Shown here: positions 12,001-21,390 of the stretch, one piece after another | Layout: each line of letters begins with the position of its first letter | Position numbering within the stretch: position 1 is the stretch's first letter | Assembly (NCBI RefSeq): GCF_041381155.1 | Contig: NC_091138.1 | Coordinates: forward strand, 37,937,604-38,001,603 | Direction of reading: 5' to 3' | Origin: Argopecten irradians | Lineage: Eukaryota > Mollusca > Bivalvia > Pectinida > Pectinidae | DNA length: 64,000 nt | Program-made: the position numbers and the translations under genes | The notes under the pieces: model-generated | What the model saw: the letters and a program-made list of their open reading frames with translations, nothing else | The model's database searches: none | Told to the model about the DNA's origin: nothing

Positions 12001-12593
12001 TTTTTGTTCACAGTGAATATTGCAGACCTTATATAAAAGTCCATATTAGCATTTTACTGTTATGATGTTTATCCTCTCTATCTGATGCAAACAAGTAGCT
12101 ATATTTGATTTGTTAAAGCTGGTATATATAATGTAACAGGGCCAGAGTAATGTGCCGCCAGCTGGGCTTGAACCCACGACCTCTGACTTACTGGTCCACC
12201 ACTCAACCACTTGAGCTAAAGGGAAATTCACTCTAGCATGAATAGACTGTATAATTTTATCAATATATTAAGTGTTCATTAGTTCATATGTATTGAACAT
12301 ATTATTATCTGTATAAATGTTTTTGATGTCTGTAGGATGTCGTGGATGTAAAGCTACCCAGTATGCCTCTAAGTCAGAGGATGATCAACAAGGGATATAC
12401 ATCGGACAACATGACGGAGGAAATGCTTCGTAACATGGACTTTTCCTATGGGAACCCGGACTCGCCTCCCAGTGGTGACCAGGAGAAAAAGACGACCAGT
12501 GTTCCCAAATCAGACAAGATGTCTACACCAGCCAGTCGGAGAGGGCAGTCAAGGCAAATCTCAGCCATCAAAAAACACAATACTGTGGCATAG
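1..12593 (+). CDS. Unrecognised gene, 3' part (five exons, 5' end outside window)
   Basis: I do not recognise this protein. Exons chosen by open frame and splice sites are 1-72, 600-739, 3255-3371, 4071-4220 and 12336-12593; the stop codon is TAG at 12591. Phases agree (exon 1 ends in phase 1, the others in phase 0), giving about 244 visible residues. Visible parts are a Lys-rich start, a very acidic run in exon 2 (GEVEEEEEEEADEESVE), a basic exon 4 (KTCRMDRRNRLAEDVDF) and a Ser/Pro/Lys-rich polar tail. No membrane segment or known catalytic motif is seen, so it is probably soluble and partly disordered. Exon 4 ends with the codons for ALQTK, exactly the core of the adjacent minisatellite, and is followed by GTAAGT. 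The last intron, about 8.1 kb, holds that array and a foldback element. Exon 2 uses a GTCAGT donor. The exon 3 acceptor could instead lie at 3269. Confidence 0.6.
73..599 (+). other. Intron 1 of the unrecognised gene
   Basis: The donor is GGTAAGGA at 73 and the acceptor ATATTACAG ends at 599. The stretch is AT-rich. A short direct duplication around a 'gaataaacaattcatttgga' phrase lies near 405-450. Nothing else is recognised. Confidence 0.5.
740..2940 (+). other. Intron 2, first part; no recognised content
   Basis: AT-rich intronic sequence after the GTCAGT donor at 740. Several short open frames occur on both strands, but none has splice context, composition or family resemblance to suggest a real exon. 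Confidence 0.45.
2941..3054. mobile_element. Possible small MITE-like inverted-repeat element
   Basis: The segment opens with ATCCCAAAAC and closes with its reverse complement GTTTTGGGAT. A second matching block, GTAAAGTACA on the left and TGTACTTTAC on the right, lies just inside, separated by diverged bases. The total of 114 bp is typical of a miniature inverted-repeat element. I could not find a convincing target-site duplication, so this may be only a chance or decayed hairpin. Confidence 0.3.
3372..4070 (+). other. Intron 3 of the unrecognised gene
   Basis: Bounded by the donor GTAGGT at 3372 and the acceptor CCATTTACAG ending at 4070. AT-rich, with no repeat or coding signal recognised. 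Confidence 0.5.
4179..7088 (+). repeat. Splice-site-bearing 48-bp minisatellite, left block (about 60 units)
   Basis: Each unit begins with a donor consensus (AAAG|GTAAGT), continues through CATGGTAAACTGTG, then a pyrimidine tract ending CTTCCAG (acceptor consensus), then a 15-nt core TCCCTCCAAACAAAG that runs into the next donor. In most of 4179-6080 the unit is 48 bp, a multiple of three, so it is open in several frames on both strands. Read in the phase of exon 4, the core encodes SLQTK, ALQTK or SLQPK. From about 6070 the unit shifts to a variant with CCCCTCCCAG and GGCTCTCTAAACAAAG, and lengths vary (46-48). Units at 6590-6870 are ragged, with many one-base losses. The array starts inside exon 4, whose own last 15 bases are the first core. 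Confidence 0.93.
7089..10483. mobile_element. 3.4-kb foldback transposable element, target duplication TAA
   Basis: The element opens TAGGCCATGGGCTAGGAGGG and closes with the reverse complement. Near-identical inverted arms run inward for about 1 kb, and inverted similarity continues, more diverged, to a centre near 8735-8790. Flanks are TAA at 7086-7088 and 10484-10486. Because the host array supplies the uninserted sequence (AAAGGTAAGTTATGG), the 3-bp duplication is well supported. Each arm carries two direct subrepeats of about 375 bp (from about 7180 and 7555), each with TTATGACGTCATCAA and a GATGGCC motif. TWA duplications are a known hallmark of PIF/Harbinger elements, but no transposase is seen, so it is non-autonomous and superfamily assignment is inference. 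Confidence 0.88.
8235..9290. other. Central part of the foldback element: diverged inverted duplicate with gene-like frames
   Basis: The centre is more GC-rich than the arms and has short open frames on the minus strand (8656 to 8423 and 8426 to 8235). A diverged partner of the first of these lies inverted at about 8810-8957. The two copies share phrases such as ATGACCTC, CCACCTGTGCC and CAGAATGTGGATCTGGTGTC on opposite strands. I recognise no domain. It could be a captured host-gene fragment that was duplicated and inverted, or the remains of an element-encoded gene; frames are short and broken. Confidence 0.4.
10484..11834 (+). repeat. Splice-site-bearing minisatellite, right block (about 28 units)
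   Basis: Continuation of the array after the foldback insertion. Units here are almost all of the second type: GTAAGT(C/T)ATGGTAA, a C-rich tract ending CTCCCAG, then GGCTCTCTAAACAAAG. Most are 46-48 bp, with several damaged units (for example near 10545-10570, 10790-10920 and 11205-11235). In exon-4 phase the core now reads GCT CTC TAA, that is Ala-Leu-stop, because the CAA of the left block has become TAA. The last unit ends with a donor (AAAGGTAAGACTT) at about 11829. Confidence 0.92.
11835..12335 (+). other. End of the last intron, with acceptor
   Basis: Unique AT-rich intron sequence, interrupted by a tRNA-derived SINE (annotated separately). It ends in TTTTTGATGTCTGTAG, the acceptor of the final exon. 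Confidence 0.5.
12120..12235 (-). mobile_element. tRNA-derived SINE fragment
   Basis: On the minus strand there is a good RNA polymerase III A box (TAGCTCAAGTGGTTGA, positions 12218-12203), and 27 bases beyond it a perfect B-box-like GGGTTCAAGCCC (12175-12164). The tRNA-like part resembles the head of a SINE and no clean cloverleaf is evident, so it is not called as a tRNA gene. It lies antisense within the last intron of the unrecognised gene. Confidence 0.65.
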
Positions 12594-14362
12594 ACAAAAA
12601 ACAATATTTTGGCATAGGCGCCTACTTTGTCACAAGATGCTAGGCTGTAATTTCCAGTCTCCGTCAGTGAAACCTTACAGAGATAAAAGTGGAGAGTAAC
12701 TGATCAGTGTGTGCATACTGTTGGATGTGATGGGCTTGAATTGTGGTACAGACAATATGGTGGCAAAGTCAAATGGTGTGTGGTTTTGAATGTCATCAAC
12801 GACAAATGGTGTCTGATGTCCTCAAAGGCAGATGCATTCTAAAGTTTACGGCTTGCAGAACTGACTCATACACAGGAGAAATATTTATTATAAATGTTAT
12901 ATTTGTTAATGGGGAGAAGTGTTCAGAAGACAAAACTTCAATCTGGTAGTATAAGTCTATGATTTGCACCTTCTTATATGCATTTTGGATTAAATTCAAT
13001 TACATTTAAAGGGAGACAACCAAAATATTTTGTTCAGAAATACAAGTTACCCGTTAATATTATTTTAAGGGGAGACAATCTCAATATGATATATCTGCAG
13101 GAAAGTCTGTCCTGGAGGATTTACTTACTTGAAATTGAGATTCATAGTCCGTCCAGAGGGGGCAAATCTGTGGTCCATATAAGTCTGATCCATTTACATT
13201 AAACTCCATCAAATTTTTAAATCCCAGTAATCAGTTTGATCAATATACAAGTTATGTTGGATACAAGTATTGCCCCTCATCTACAATTGTCTTTCACATT
13301 CCATATCTAGCTATTGTAATTAAGAAATATTTTGCAAATTCAATATTTCATTAATATAGATATACTGTTCATGTAATACTTTAGTTATCAATTATTGCAT
13401 ATTTAAAGTTAACTATTGTTAGCTGATTTTTACACATGTGATTTATATAACCATGTATACTGTATACAGCTGTAGCTGTGTATCATTGTGTGTAAATGTG
13501 AACTTTGTGAAGTTTGAGGCTTTTTATAGTATATATTTATTGCTCTGTTATACCTGCTACTTGTTGGTGATGATAGAGAAATATTTCATTGTTATTTATA
13601 TCATTTTATAGCTCTTTGTTATAAATTTATTGGTACTAGAAAGCTTATTGTTCATACCAATTTCAGATGGCTCAATCAAATTGTTTTCTAAGATTGAATA
13701 AGTTTCATGATCAGTATATGATATATGTTTTAAACTGTTGTTCTGAAGATACCATGAAATAATTGTAATTTTCATTCACCAGCTTTCATCAGTATGTACA
13801 TTGTACATGTATGTGAATGCACATAAGTTCCCCACCAAATTGCTAGTTTTGAAATCCATATAGGTCAAGTCATTGATTTTAAATGTGAGCCAACTATTGG
13901 CTGAATCCATTGCAGCAGAATTACAGAGCAATGGCCAAGTTAGCAACAATCTGCAACGCAGTTGTAATTTATAACTATAACCATTTTGACTTTTTCATGT
14001 CCTGTATCAGGTTAAAACCTTTACTTTTTTTTTCGACATTTTCTAATCAGTATTGCTACTAGTCGTTTTATGCATATAACATGTATTTTCTCTGTTGCTG
14101 ATTGAGTGCACATGTACATGGTACACAAGTATGAACAATAATGGCCATCGAGGCCATTTTCCTGTGGGTATATAGGGATCGTTTATTACACAGGATTGAA
14201 ATGTCTCTGTCACATTGCCACCTTTTTATATAACTGTAGTAACTGCGATTTTAATTATGGTATAAGAGTACTAAAGGAAACTGTGATAAATATTTTATTG
14301 TTATTTTGCTTCAAAGAGGGATCGTCCTCACTCGTATACTAATAAACAAACGATGAAAATTC
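12594..14362 (+). other. Probable 3' UTR of the unrecognised gene
   Basis: AT-rich sequence after the stop codon with no further coding signal. A canonical AATAAA lies at 14341-14346 and is the best poly(A) signal; weaker ATTAAA hexamers occur near 12986 and 13198, so shorter ends are possible. Confidence 0.45.
14341..14346 (+). terminator. Candidate poly(A) signal AATAAA
   Basis: Canonical hexamer about 1.75 kb after the stop codon of the upstream plus-strand gene. No experimental end is available. Confidence 0.4.
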
Positions 14363-15171
14363 CTCCTGGTTATCATTGATTTTTATAAATCTAATATAAA
14401 ACAAAATTATATTAACAGTGTCACAAGATTATTTATCCCAAAAACAACAAACAAGATCAAAAGTAACATCATTTTTGGCTCCAGCAATTTCATCTTGTCA
14501 CAGAAATCTCATCTCATCACAGCCGACTTTTATACATTTGAAGTTTTGTATTTAGTTATGTTTTAGAATACCTTAAACAAATTATTGGAGCTTGTGTTGC
14601 CTGCAGATGGATGTGACTTCAAACCTATGATGGTAATATTGTCATTGGTGACGTCCCCACAGGTCATTTCTTACTTTGGATTGCTTTTCATGTCTCAAGG
14701 TCGAAAGTCAAGGTTACTTTAAAATGCCATGCAATGATTTAACCAAAGTTCCATTGGACAGATCCTTAAATTTCTACCAAAAGAGTTTGGATGAGATTGC
14801 CTTTTCGAAGGTCAAGGTCACTGTAACTAGAAATACATAAATTTCTTACCCTGCAACAATAATAAGTTGAAGGTGACATACATAATTATACATATGCATG
14901 CGTCCACTTTTATGGAATTTATGGTGGTTTTATTTTGCTGAACATCCTATCAGCTGAACCATTCACATTAAAACACTGTAATCAGAGACCTAATAAACTT
15001 CAGTTGTTAATAGGATGTTAATTAAGCCTACCTGGTTAAGAATCAGGATGATTAAGAATCAACCAAACGGTCACCAATTGAAAATGTCAGATTCTTGGAT
15101 ACATGGTGAGGGGATATGCATTCTGTTTCCAAAAGTAAAAAAAAGAAGAAAAAAAATGTTTATTCTATTTT
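14363..15171. other. Intergenic; degraded interspersed repeat with AGGTCAAGGTCA-type phrases
   Basis: No gene seen. Around 14690-14830 the phrases CTCAAGGTCGAAAGTCAAGG and CGAAGGTCAAGGTCACTGTAA look like a decayed interspersed repeat. A purine-rich A/AAG tract precedes the next element. Confidence 0.35.
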
Positions 15172-16830
15172 TAGCCCACCATCATCAGATGGTGGGCTAT
15201 TCAAATCGCCTTTTCCGTGGTCCGTCCGTCCGTCCGTCCGTCCGTCCGTCCTTCCGTCCTTCCGTCCGTTAACAATTCTTGTTACCGCTATTTCTCAGAA
15301 AGTACTGAAGGAATCTTTCTCAAATTTTACATGTAGGTTCCCCTAGGGGTCTAGTTTTGCATATTGCATTTTGGGACCAATCGATCAACAAAATGGCCGC
15401 CAGGCAGCCATCTTGGATTTTGATAGTTAAAGTTTGTTACCGCTATTTCTCAGAAAGTACAGAAGGGATCTCTCTCAAATTTTACATGTAGGTTTCCCTA
15501 GGGATCTAGTTGTGCATATTGCATTTTGGGACCAATCGGTCAACAAGATGGCCGACAGGACGCCATCTTGGATTTTGACAATTGAAGTTTGTTACCACTA
15601 TTTCTCAAAAAGTACTGAAGGGATCTGTCTCAAATTTCATGTGCATGGTCCCTTAGGTCCCTGTTTATGCATATTGCATTTTGGTACCGATCGGTTAACA
15701 AGATGGCCGACAGGAAGCCATCTTGGATTTTGACAATGAAGTTTGTTACAGCTATTTCTCAGAAAGTACTGAAGGGATTTCTCTCAAATTTTACATGTAG
15801 GTTCCCCTAGGAGTCTTGTTGTGCATATTGCATTTTGGGACCAATCAGTCAACAAGATGGCCGACAGGACGCCATCTTGGATTTTGACAATTGAAGTTTG
15901 TTACCACTATTTCTCAGAAAGTACTGAAGGGATCTGTCTCAAATTTCAAGTGCATGGTCCCCTAGGTCCCTGGTTATGTATGTTGCATTTTGGTACCGAT
16001 CGGTTAACAAGATGGCCAACAGGAAGCCATCTTGGATTTTGACAATGAAGTTTGTTACAGCTATTTCTCAGAAAGTACTGAAGGGATCTGTCTCAAATTG
16101 CATGTACAGGTTCCCCTTGGCGTACAGTTGTGCATATCACATTTTCGGACTGATCGATGAACAAGATGGCTGACAGGCCGCCATCTTGGATTTTGATAGT
16201 TGAAGCTTATTACCACTATTTCTCAGAAAGTACTGAAGGGATCGCTCTCAAATTTTACATGTAGGTTCCCCTAGGAGTCTTGTTGTGCATATTGCATTTT
16301 GGGACCGATCAGTGAACAAGATGGCCGACAGGACTCCATGTTGGATTTTGACAATTGAAGTTTGTTACTGCTATTTCTCATAAAGTACTGAAGGGATCGG
16401 TCTCAAATTGCATTTGCAGGTTCCCCTAGAGGTCTAGTTGTGCATATTGTATTTTGGGACCGATTGATGAACAAGATGGCTGATAGGCCGCCATCTTGGA
16501 TTTTGATAGTTGAAACTTGTTACCACTTTTGCTCAGAAAGTACTGAAGTGATCTGTCTCAAATTTTATATGTAAGTTCCCCTAGGACCTTATTTGTGCCT
16601 ATTGCATTTTCAGCTGATCAGTCAAAAAGATGGCCGACAGGTAGCAATCTTGGAATTTGATAATAAAGTTTGTTTCTCAGAAAGTACTTGAAGGATCCTC
16701 CTCAAATTTCATATGTAGTAATATGTACAGCTGTACGAAAAGTTTGAATAGCAGAGAAAAGATCCCTCTTTTGTTTGTCAGACATAGATCATTCTTTGGT
16801 GGGCGCCAAGATCCCTCTGGGATCTCTTGT
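15172..16830. mobile_element. Pearl/HINE-like non-autonomous element with tandem core
   Basis: The left edge is a 12-bp hairpin (TAGCCCACCATC, loop ATCA, GATGGTGGGCTA; 15172-15199). A (TCCG)n microsatellite follows at 15219-15269. About nine units of 153-156 bp then run from 15280 to about 16690, each with CTATTTCTCAGAAAGTACTG, TTGCATTTTGGGACC and AAGATGGCCGACAGG...GCCATCTTGG. The right edge reads GGGATCTCTTGT near 16830. Microsatellite plus ~160-bp tandem core matches what is known of bivalve 'pearl' elements, later placed with Helentron-derived HINEs; the terminal hairpin fits that. No coding capacity is seen. Confidence 0.72.
15219..15269. repeat. (TCCG)n microsatellite
   Basis: About eight clean TCCG repeats followed by interrupted TTCCG copies, inside the pearl-like element. 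Confidence 0.9.
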
Positions 16831-16987
16831 ATTTTTTTTTTCTTTTATTTTCACCTATTGGTCAATGTCTTTTAATCAATGATCCAAATAAACTCTGAAT
16901 ACTATTGGTTTCTTGATGAAAATTTATGCTATCACAATAGAGACTCAAATATCAATTCAACTCCCAGTCTATGGTATACATATAAAT

Positions 16988-18090
16988 ACAAGAGGCCCAT
17001 GGGCCTTAACGGTCACCTGAGTTCGTTTAAAATGAAACAAAGACATATAAACACTTATATACTGGCCCTTAAAGTTGGTCAGTGATATTATAGATTTAAC
17101 TTTTTAATTTATGAAGAGTATTTGCTTCCATCCAACCTGTGAACTCGGAAGATTTTTCTAAATTTTAAGTTATTCTGACCCTGTTTGGCCCCACCCCTCT
17201 GATCCCCCAGGTCAGCGAGGACTGATATGCATGCTAAAATACTATATCTTAGGCTAATAATTCTAATCAAGTTTGACTTATTTCCTATGAAAATGAGCAA
17301 ATAATGTTCATGTGTTTTTCATATATAAACTAAAGTAAACTTGACCCCCTCCCCCAGGGGAAACGCAAGACCCCAGGGTCATATAATTCACAATTTTCAT
17401 AAAACACCTAAAGACCTTTCAATCTACAAAGAGTATTTGATTCTACCATTTCCAGAATTTAAGAAGAAGATTTTTGAAGTTTTAGCCTATTTGCCCCTTT
17501 TGGCCCTGCCCCTCTGTCCCCAGTGGGTCAGCGAAGACTAATATGGATATGATTTTAAAATGCTTGCGAGACCCAAGGGTCATATAATTCACAATTTTTG
17601 TAAAGGACTTAAGGACTTTCCATCTATGAACAGTATATGATTCTACCATTTCCAGAATTTCAAAAGATTTTTGAAGTTTTAGCCTATTTGACCCCGCCCC
17701 TAAGGCCCCCTTGGGGTCAGTCATGGAAAATTTGTTAATAGGATTCAATTGCCATTTGATACTAATAATTCTGACAATATTTGATTCATTATTTCATATT
17801 ACAAATGACCAAATAATGCTCAAAATGTGTTTTCCCTATATAAACTATAGTAAACTTAACCCCCTCCCCAAGGGGAAATGAGACCCCAAGGTCATATAAT
17901 TCACAATTTTTATAAAGCGCCTTGAGTTTTCTATCTATGAAGAGTATTTGTTTCCATCACATCTGTGAGTGGAGAAGAAGATTTTTGAAGATTTAAAAGT
18001 CGAAAATGAAAATTGTTTACGGACATACAACGCACGTCGGAAGACGACGGACAAAAGGCGATTAGAATTGGTCACTTAAGACTTGACCTA
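16988..18090. mobile_element. Second interspersed element with irregular tandem core
   Basis: It opens ACAAGAGGCCCATGGGCC (containing the palindrome GGCCCATGGGCC) followed by TTAACGGTCACCTGAG, and ends near GACGACGGACAAAAGGCGATTAGAATTGGTCACTT-type sequence. Inside, blocks containing CCCCCTCCCC, AGGGTCATATAATTCACAA, TCTACCATTTCCAGAATTT and TTTTTGAAGTTTTAGCCTAT recur at roughly 200-310-bp spacing (about 17377, 17575, 17889). It looks like another non-autonomous element of the type scattered in bivalve genomes, here decayed. No coding content. Confidence 0.55.
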
Positions 18091-19979
18091 AGAAGTAAGA
18101 CAACAAAAGACAAAAATGCTAGATTGAATCGGAAATAATTTATTAGCAGAGATTATTACACAAGCTTGTAGTACAGGTGTTTGCAGCTTAAATCATTACA
18201 GTTTGTAATTTACCATAAAACATGATCAGTTTCCACTGTTGCCACAGATAGGAATCAACAGTGATTTTTTGTTCTTACAGAATCAGGGTATCAACTTAAA
18301 GAAAAAGTTGGAAATGGTAAAATTATTATAGAATTATGAAGTGCATGATTTATAACAAACCAAGGTGACATTATATCTAATACTAAAGGGAGATAATGAT
18401 AACAAACCAAAGATAATGGGGCCACATGATACCTAACAAAGGGGGATAACTTTAACAAAATATGTAAAGTGACAAGATATATAGGGTACCTAACATTAAA
18501 GGGGGATACTTTCAACAAACTCGGTGAGTAACCTATGATAAAGGGAGATAATGACTGAAGACCATGGTGACAAAGTTAAAAGGGAAAGCAGTCGTGCTTG
18601 AATGAGGATTTAACAGATGAAGCATGCAATATGTTAAATCATCTTGAATTACAAAATATCAACAAAAACAATTAATAAATTTTAGGGACGGATTCAAGGA
18701 TGTATAAGTTGGGAAGGGGGGATAATTAAGGGAGTGTTGTAAAATATAATACTTCAGTGCATATACAAATGAATACGATACAGTTTGATAAAAGCAATAC
18801 AATTTGTTACAATTATTAACATCTAGAAATCAACAATCATGTGAATTTATTTCACCCACCATAATTAATATTAATGCTCCCTCTGGTGTACACGACAACC
18901 ACTCAAAGTTTATTCTTTCTCGACAATGTACTGTTGAGGAATAACAAATATCTCCCAGGCACATAGAACATGTATCAGTACCCCACAGTATAGTGTCAGT
19001 AGTAACAACAGTTCACATGAGACAGACGTTAAGAGTTAACAAATTCAGGGCCTTCTATGGGAGTTAATTCATTAGGATGCAGATCAACAGTAATATTCTT
19101 ATCAGATTTGACTTTGTGTACAAATTGAAACCAAATTTAGGCACTTTTTTTTAAAGTACACTAGGGCCAGTATTGGTCCCCAGAGCTGGAATTAGCCCAT
19201 ATATAACTCATCCCTCTTGAACAACACAAATTCTAGTAAAGCACCTTCAGTTTGAGCCATATAATTATATATCACATCCTTTGAGAGCAGTCTTCACACT
19301 TGGCAGACAGCTTTCAGGCACAGTCCTATACATTAGAATAAAGTGATTGTAAAAACTATTTCCTATTTTCTTAACATTTTTCATATTTAAATTGATTTTA
19401 AGGTTATTTTGTGATATTATAAGCAATGTGAAACACTGGATACAGGTCTCATTTTTCAAAAAAGACATGGACTGTATGACTGTTGGACAAAGGATCCCAT
19501 GACCTTCGAACAAAGATCTGACCTCAAAGGATGTAAATTTCCTACAAAAAACAACATGGATACATATTGCTAAAACAATAACTAGTTTCTATCAATATCA
19601 ACAAGTTATAGATTGTAAAATATGTGCAAAAGTTACACAAGAAAAAATATCACAGAACAGCTATTTCATAAAAATACAAATTACTCTAAACATTTCAAAC
19701 GATTAAAACAAGACTATGTGTGGAATGCCTTAGTTAAATCACAAACTTGATCTAAAATATTTATTTCTAGTACAATAAGAACTAACATTTTATGGAGGAA
19801 ATTAACATTTCTTTATTTTTTCCTATAAAAGATTAAAATTTCAAATAATTTTTTTCCACTTAGAATTTATTTATTGCTGTAAGTCAGAGTAACAAGACAT
19901 CTCTCATCACTTTTTCAGTGTACACGCTTACTTATCTTAGGGCCATTCAACAGATACAATAACAACATAAATGTTCTGT
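18091..19979. other. Non-coding stretch 3' of the QRICH2-like gene
   Basis: AT-rich. At 18340-18560 a degenerate repeat of about 60 bp built on AAAGGGAGATAA and AACAAACCAA recurs about four times. Otherwise nothing is recognised. Part may be 3' UTR of the minus-strand gene, whose end I cannot place. Confidence 0.35.
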
Positions 19980-20715
19980 CTATGGACACTAGGATGTTAG
20001 ATGTCTCATGACAATTGGACACTAGTGTGTCTCATGACAAATGGATGCTTGTGTGTCTCATGACAATTGAACACTAGTGTGTCTCATGACAATTGGATGC
20101 TTGTGTGTCTCATGACAATTGGACACTAGTGTGTCTCATGACAAATGGATGCTTGTGTGTCTCATGACAATTGAACACTAGTGTGTCTCATTACAATTGG
20201 ATGCTTGTGTGTCTCATGACAATTGAACACTAGTGTGTCTTATGACAATTGGATGCTTGTGTGTCTCATGAAAAATTAAACACTAGTGTGTCTCATAACA
20301 ATTGGACATTAGTGTGTCACATGACAATTGAACACTAATGTGTCTCATGACAATTAGACACTAGTGTGGACACTAGTGTATCTCATGACAATTAGACACT
20401 AGTGTATCCCATGACAATTAGACACTAGTGTATCCCATGACAATTGGACATTAGTTATCCCATGACAATTGGACACTAGTTATCTCATGACAATTGGACA
20501 CTAGTGTATCTCATGACAATTGGACACTAGTGTATCTCATGACAATTGGACACAAGTATAAAAACTGGACACAGTGTGTATCATGATAACTAGACTCTAA
20601 TTCCAGGGTGTCACATTACCACTGGACACTAGTGTGACTCACGAAAGCTGGACATGTCAAGTGCGTCTCACAAAAACTGCACACTAGTGTGCCACATGAC
20701 AAATGGACACTAAAG
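19980..20715. repeat. 26-bp minisatellite with a 52-bp dimeric pattern
   Basis: About 27 units of GTGTCTCATGACAATTGGAC plus ACTAGT. In the left half, units ending GGACACTAGT alternate with units ending GGATGCTTGT, giving a 52-bp higher-order period; the right half is mostly one type and increasingly diverged. It lies 3' of the stop codon of the QRICH2-like gene. Confidence 0.92.
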
Positions 20716-21390
20716 ATTTCAATATCAGGACATTAAAATAAGTTTTATCACCATGACTGGACGGTATCAATCGGTCACTGGACAACACACCCAGGACCTG
20801 AAGTAACACAGATCTGCTTTATTTATAACAATTAGTGACTGGCATGTGTCAATACTGTTCTAGGGTGAGAGGGGTAATATAACAAAGCACAGAAGTCAAC
20901 AGGTAACATGATAATAGCATATATAGACATTGCACATACAGAAAATGGGTGCATTCACTCTTATATAAAATATGTAATCACAATACACCTTAATAAAAAC
21001 AAATTATAATAAACAGGCTACAAAGTAAGAGAGCTCCTAAATCACTTTTACAGATACCAATAATAATAGAAAGTAATATATCCAAAATATAAAGGCTTTC
21101 GGAAAAAAGAGCTTGCTTCATAAAAAGAATTTTTCGTTGATGATTTTTCCTCACTGGCAAGAAACGAAAAGACCAGATTTGTAACATAATAATGCCGGTG
21201 TAAAAAAGTCTAAAATCTAGGTTTTCTATACAGCGTGGGTAAAAATTTCAAAATAATGAACTTTAAAAGTCCTGGAGGTATTTAGTTAGAAAGTTTGGAA
21301 TAAGTTCATGACCACACGATGATACAAAAAAATAAATAGTTGCAACATCTACATAATGTCCTATATGTAAGCGATATATTGCATCAACGT
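20716..21390 (-). other. Probable 3' UTR of the QRICH2-like gene
   Basis: AT-rich, non-coding sequence directly downstream (minus strand) of the stop codon at 21393-21391. A minus-strand AATAAA (TTTATT at about 20818) could serve as a poly(A) signal. Confidence 0.35.

Noticed and set aside
12046..12231. Minus-strand open frame (61 codons) containing the phrase EVVGSSPAGG
   Set aside because: It is translation of the tRNA-like head of a SINE, a common artefact.
15015..16173. Several open frames across 15.0-16.2 kb
   Set aside because: They translate the ~155-bp tandem units of a non-coding element; no protein family.
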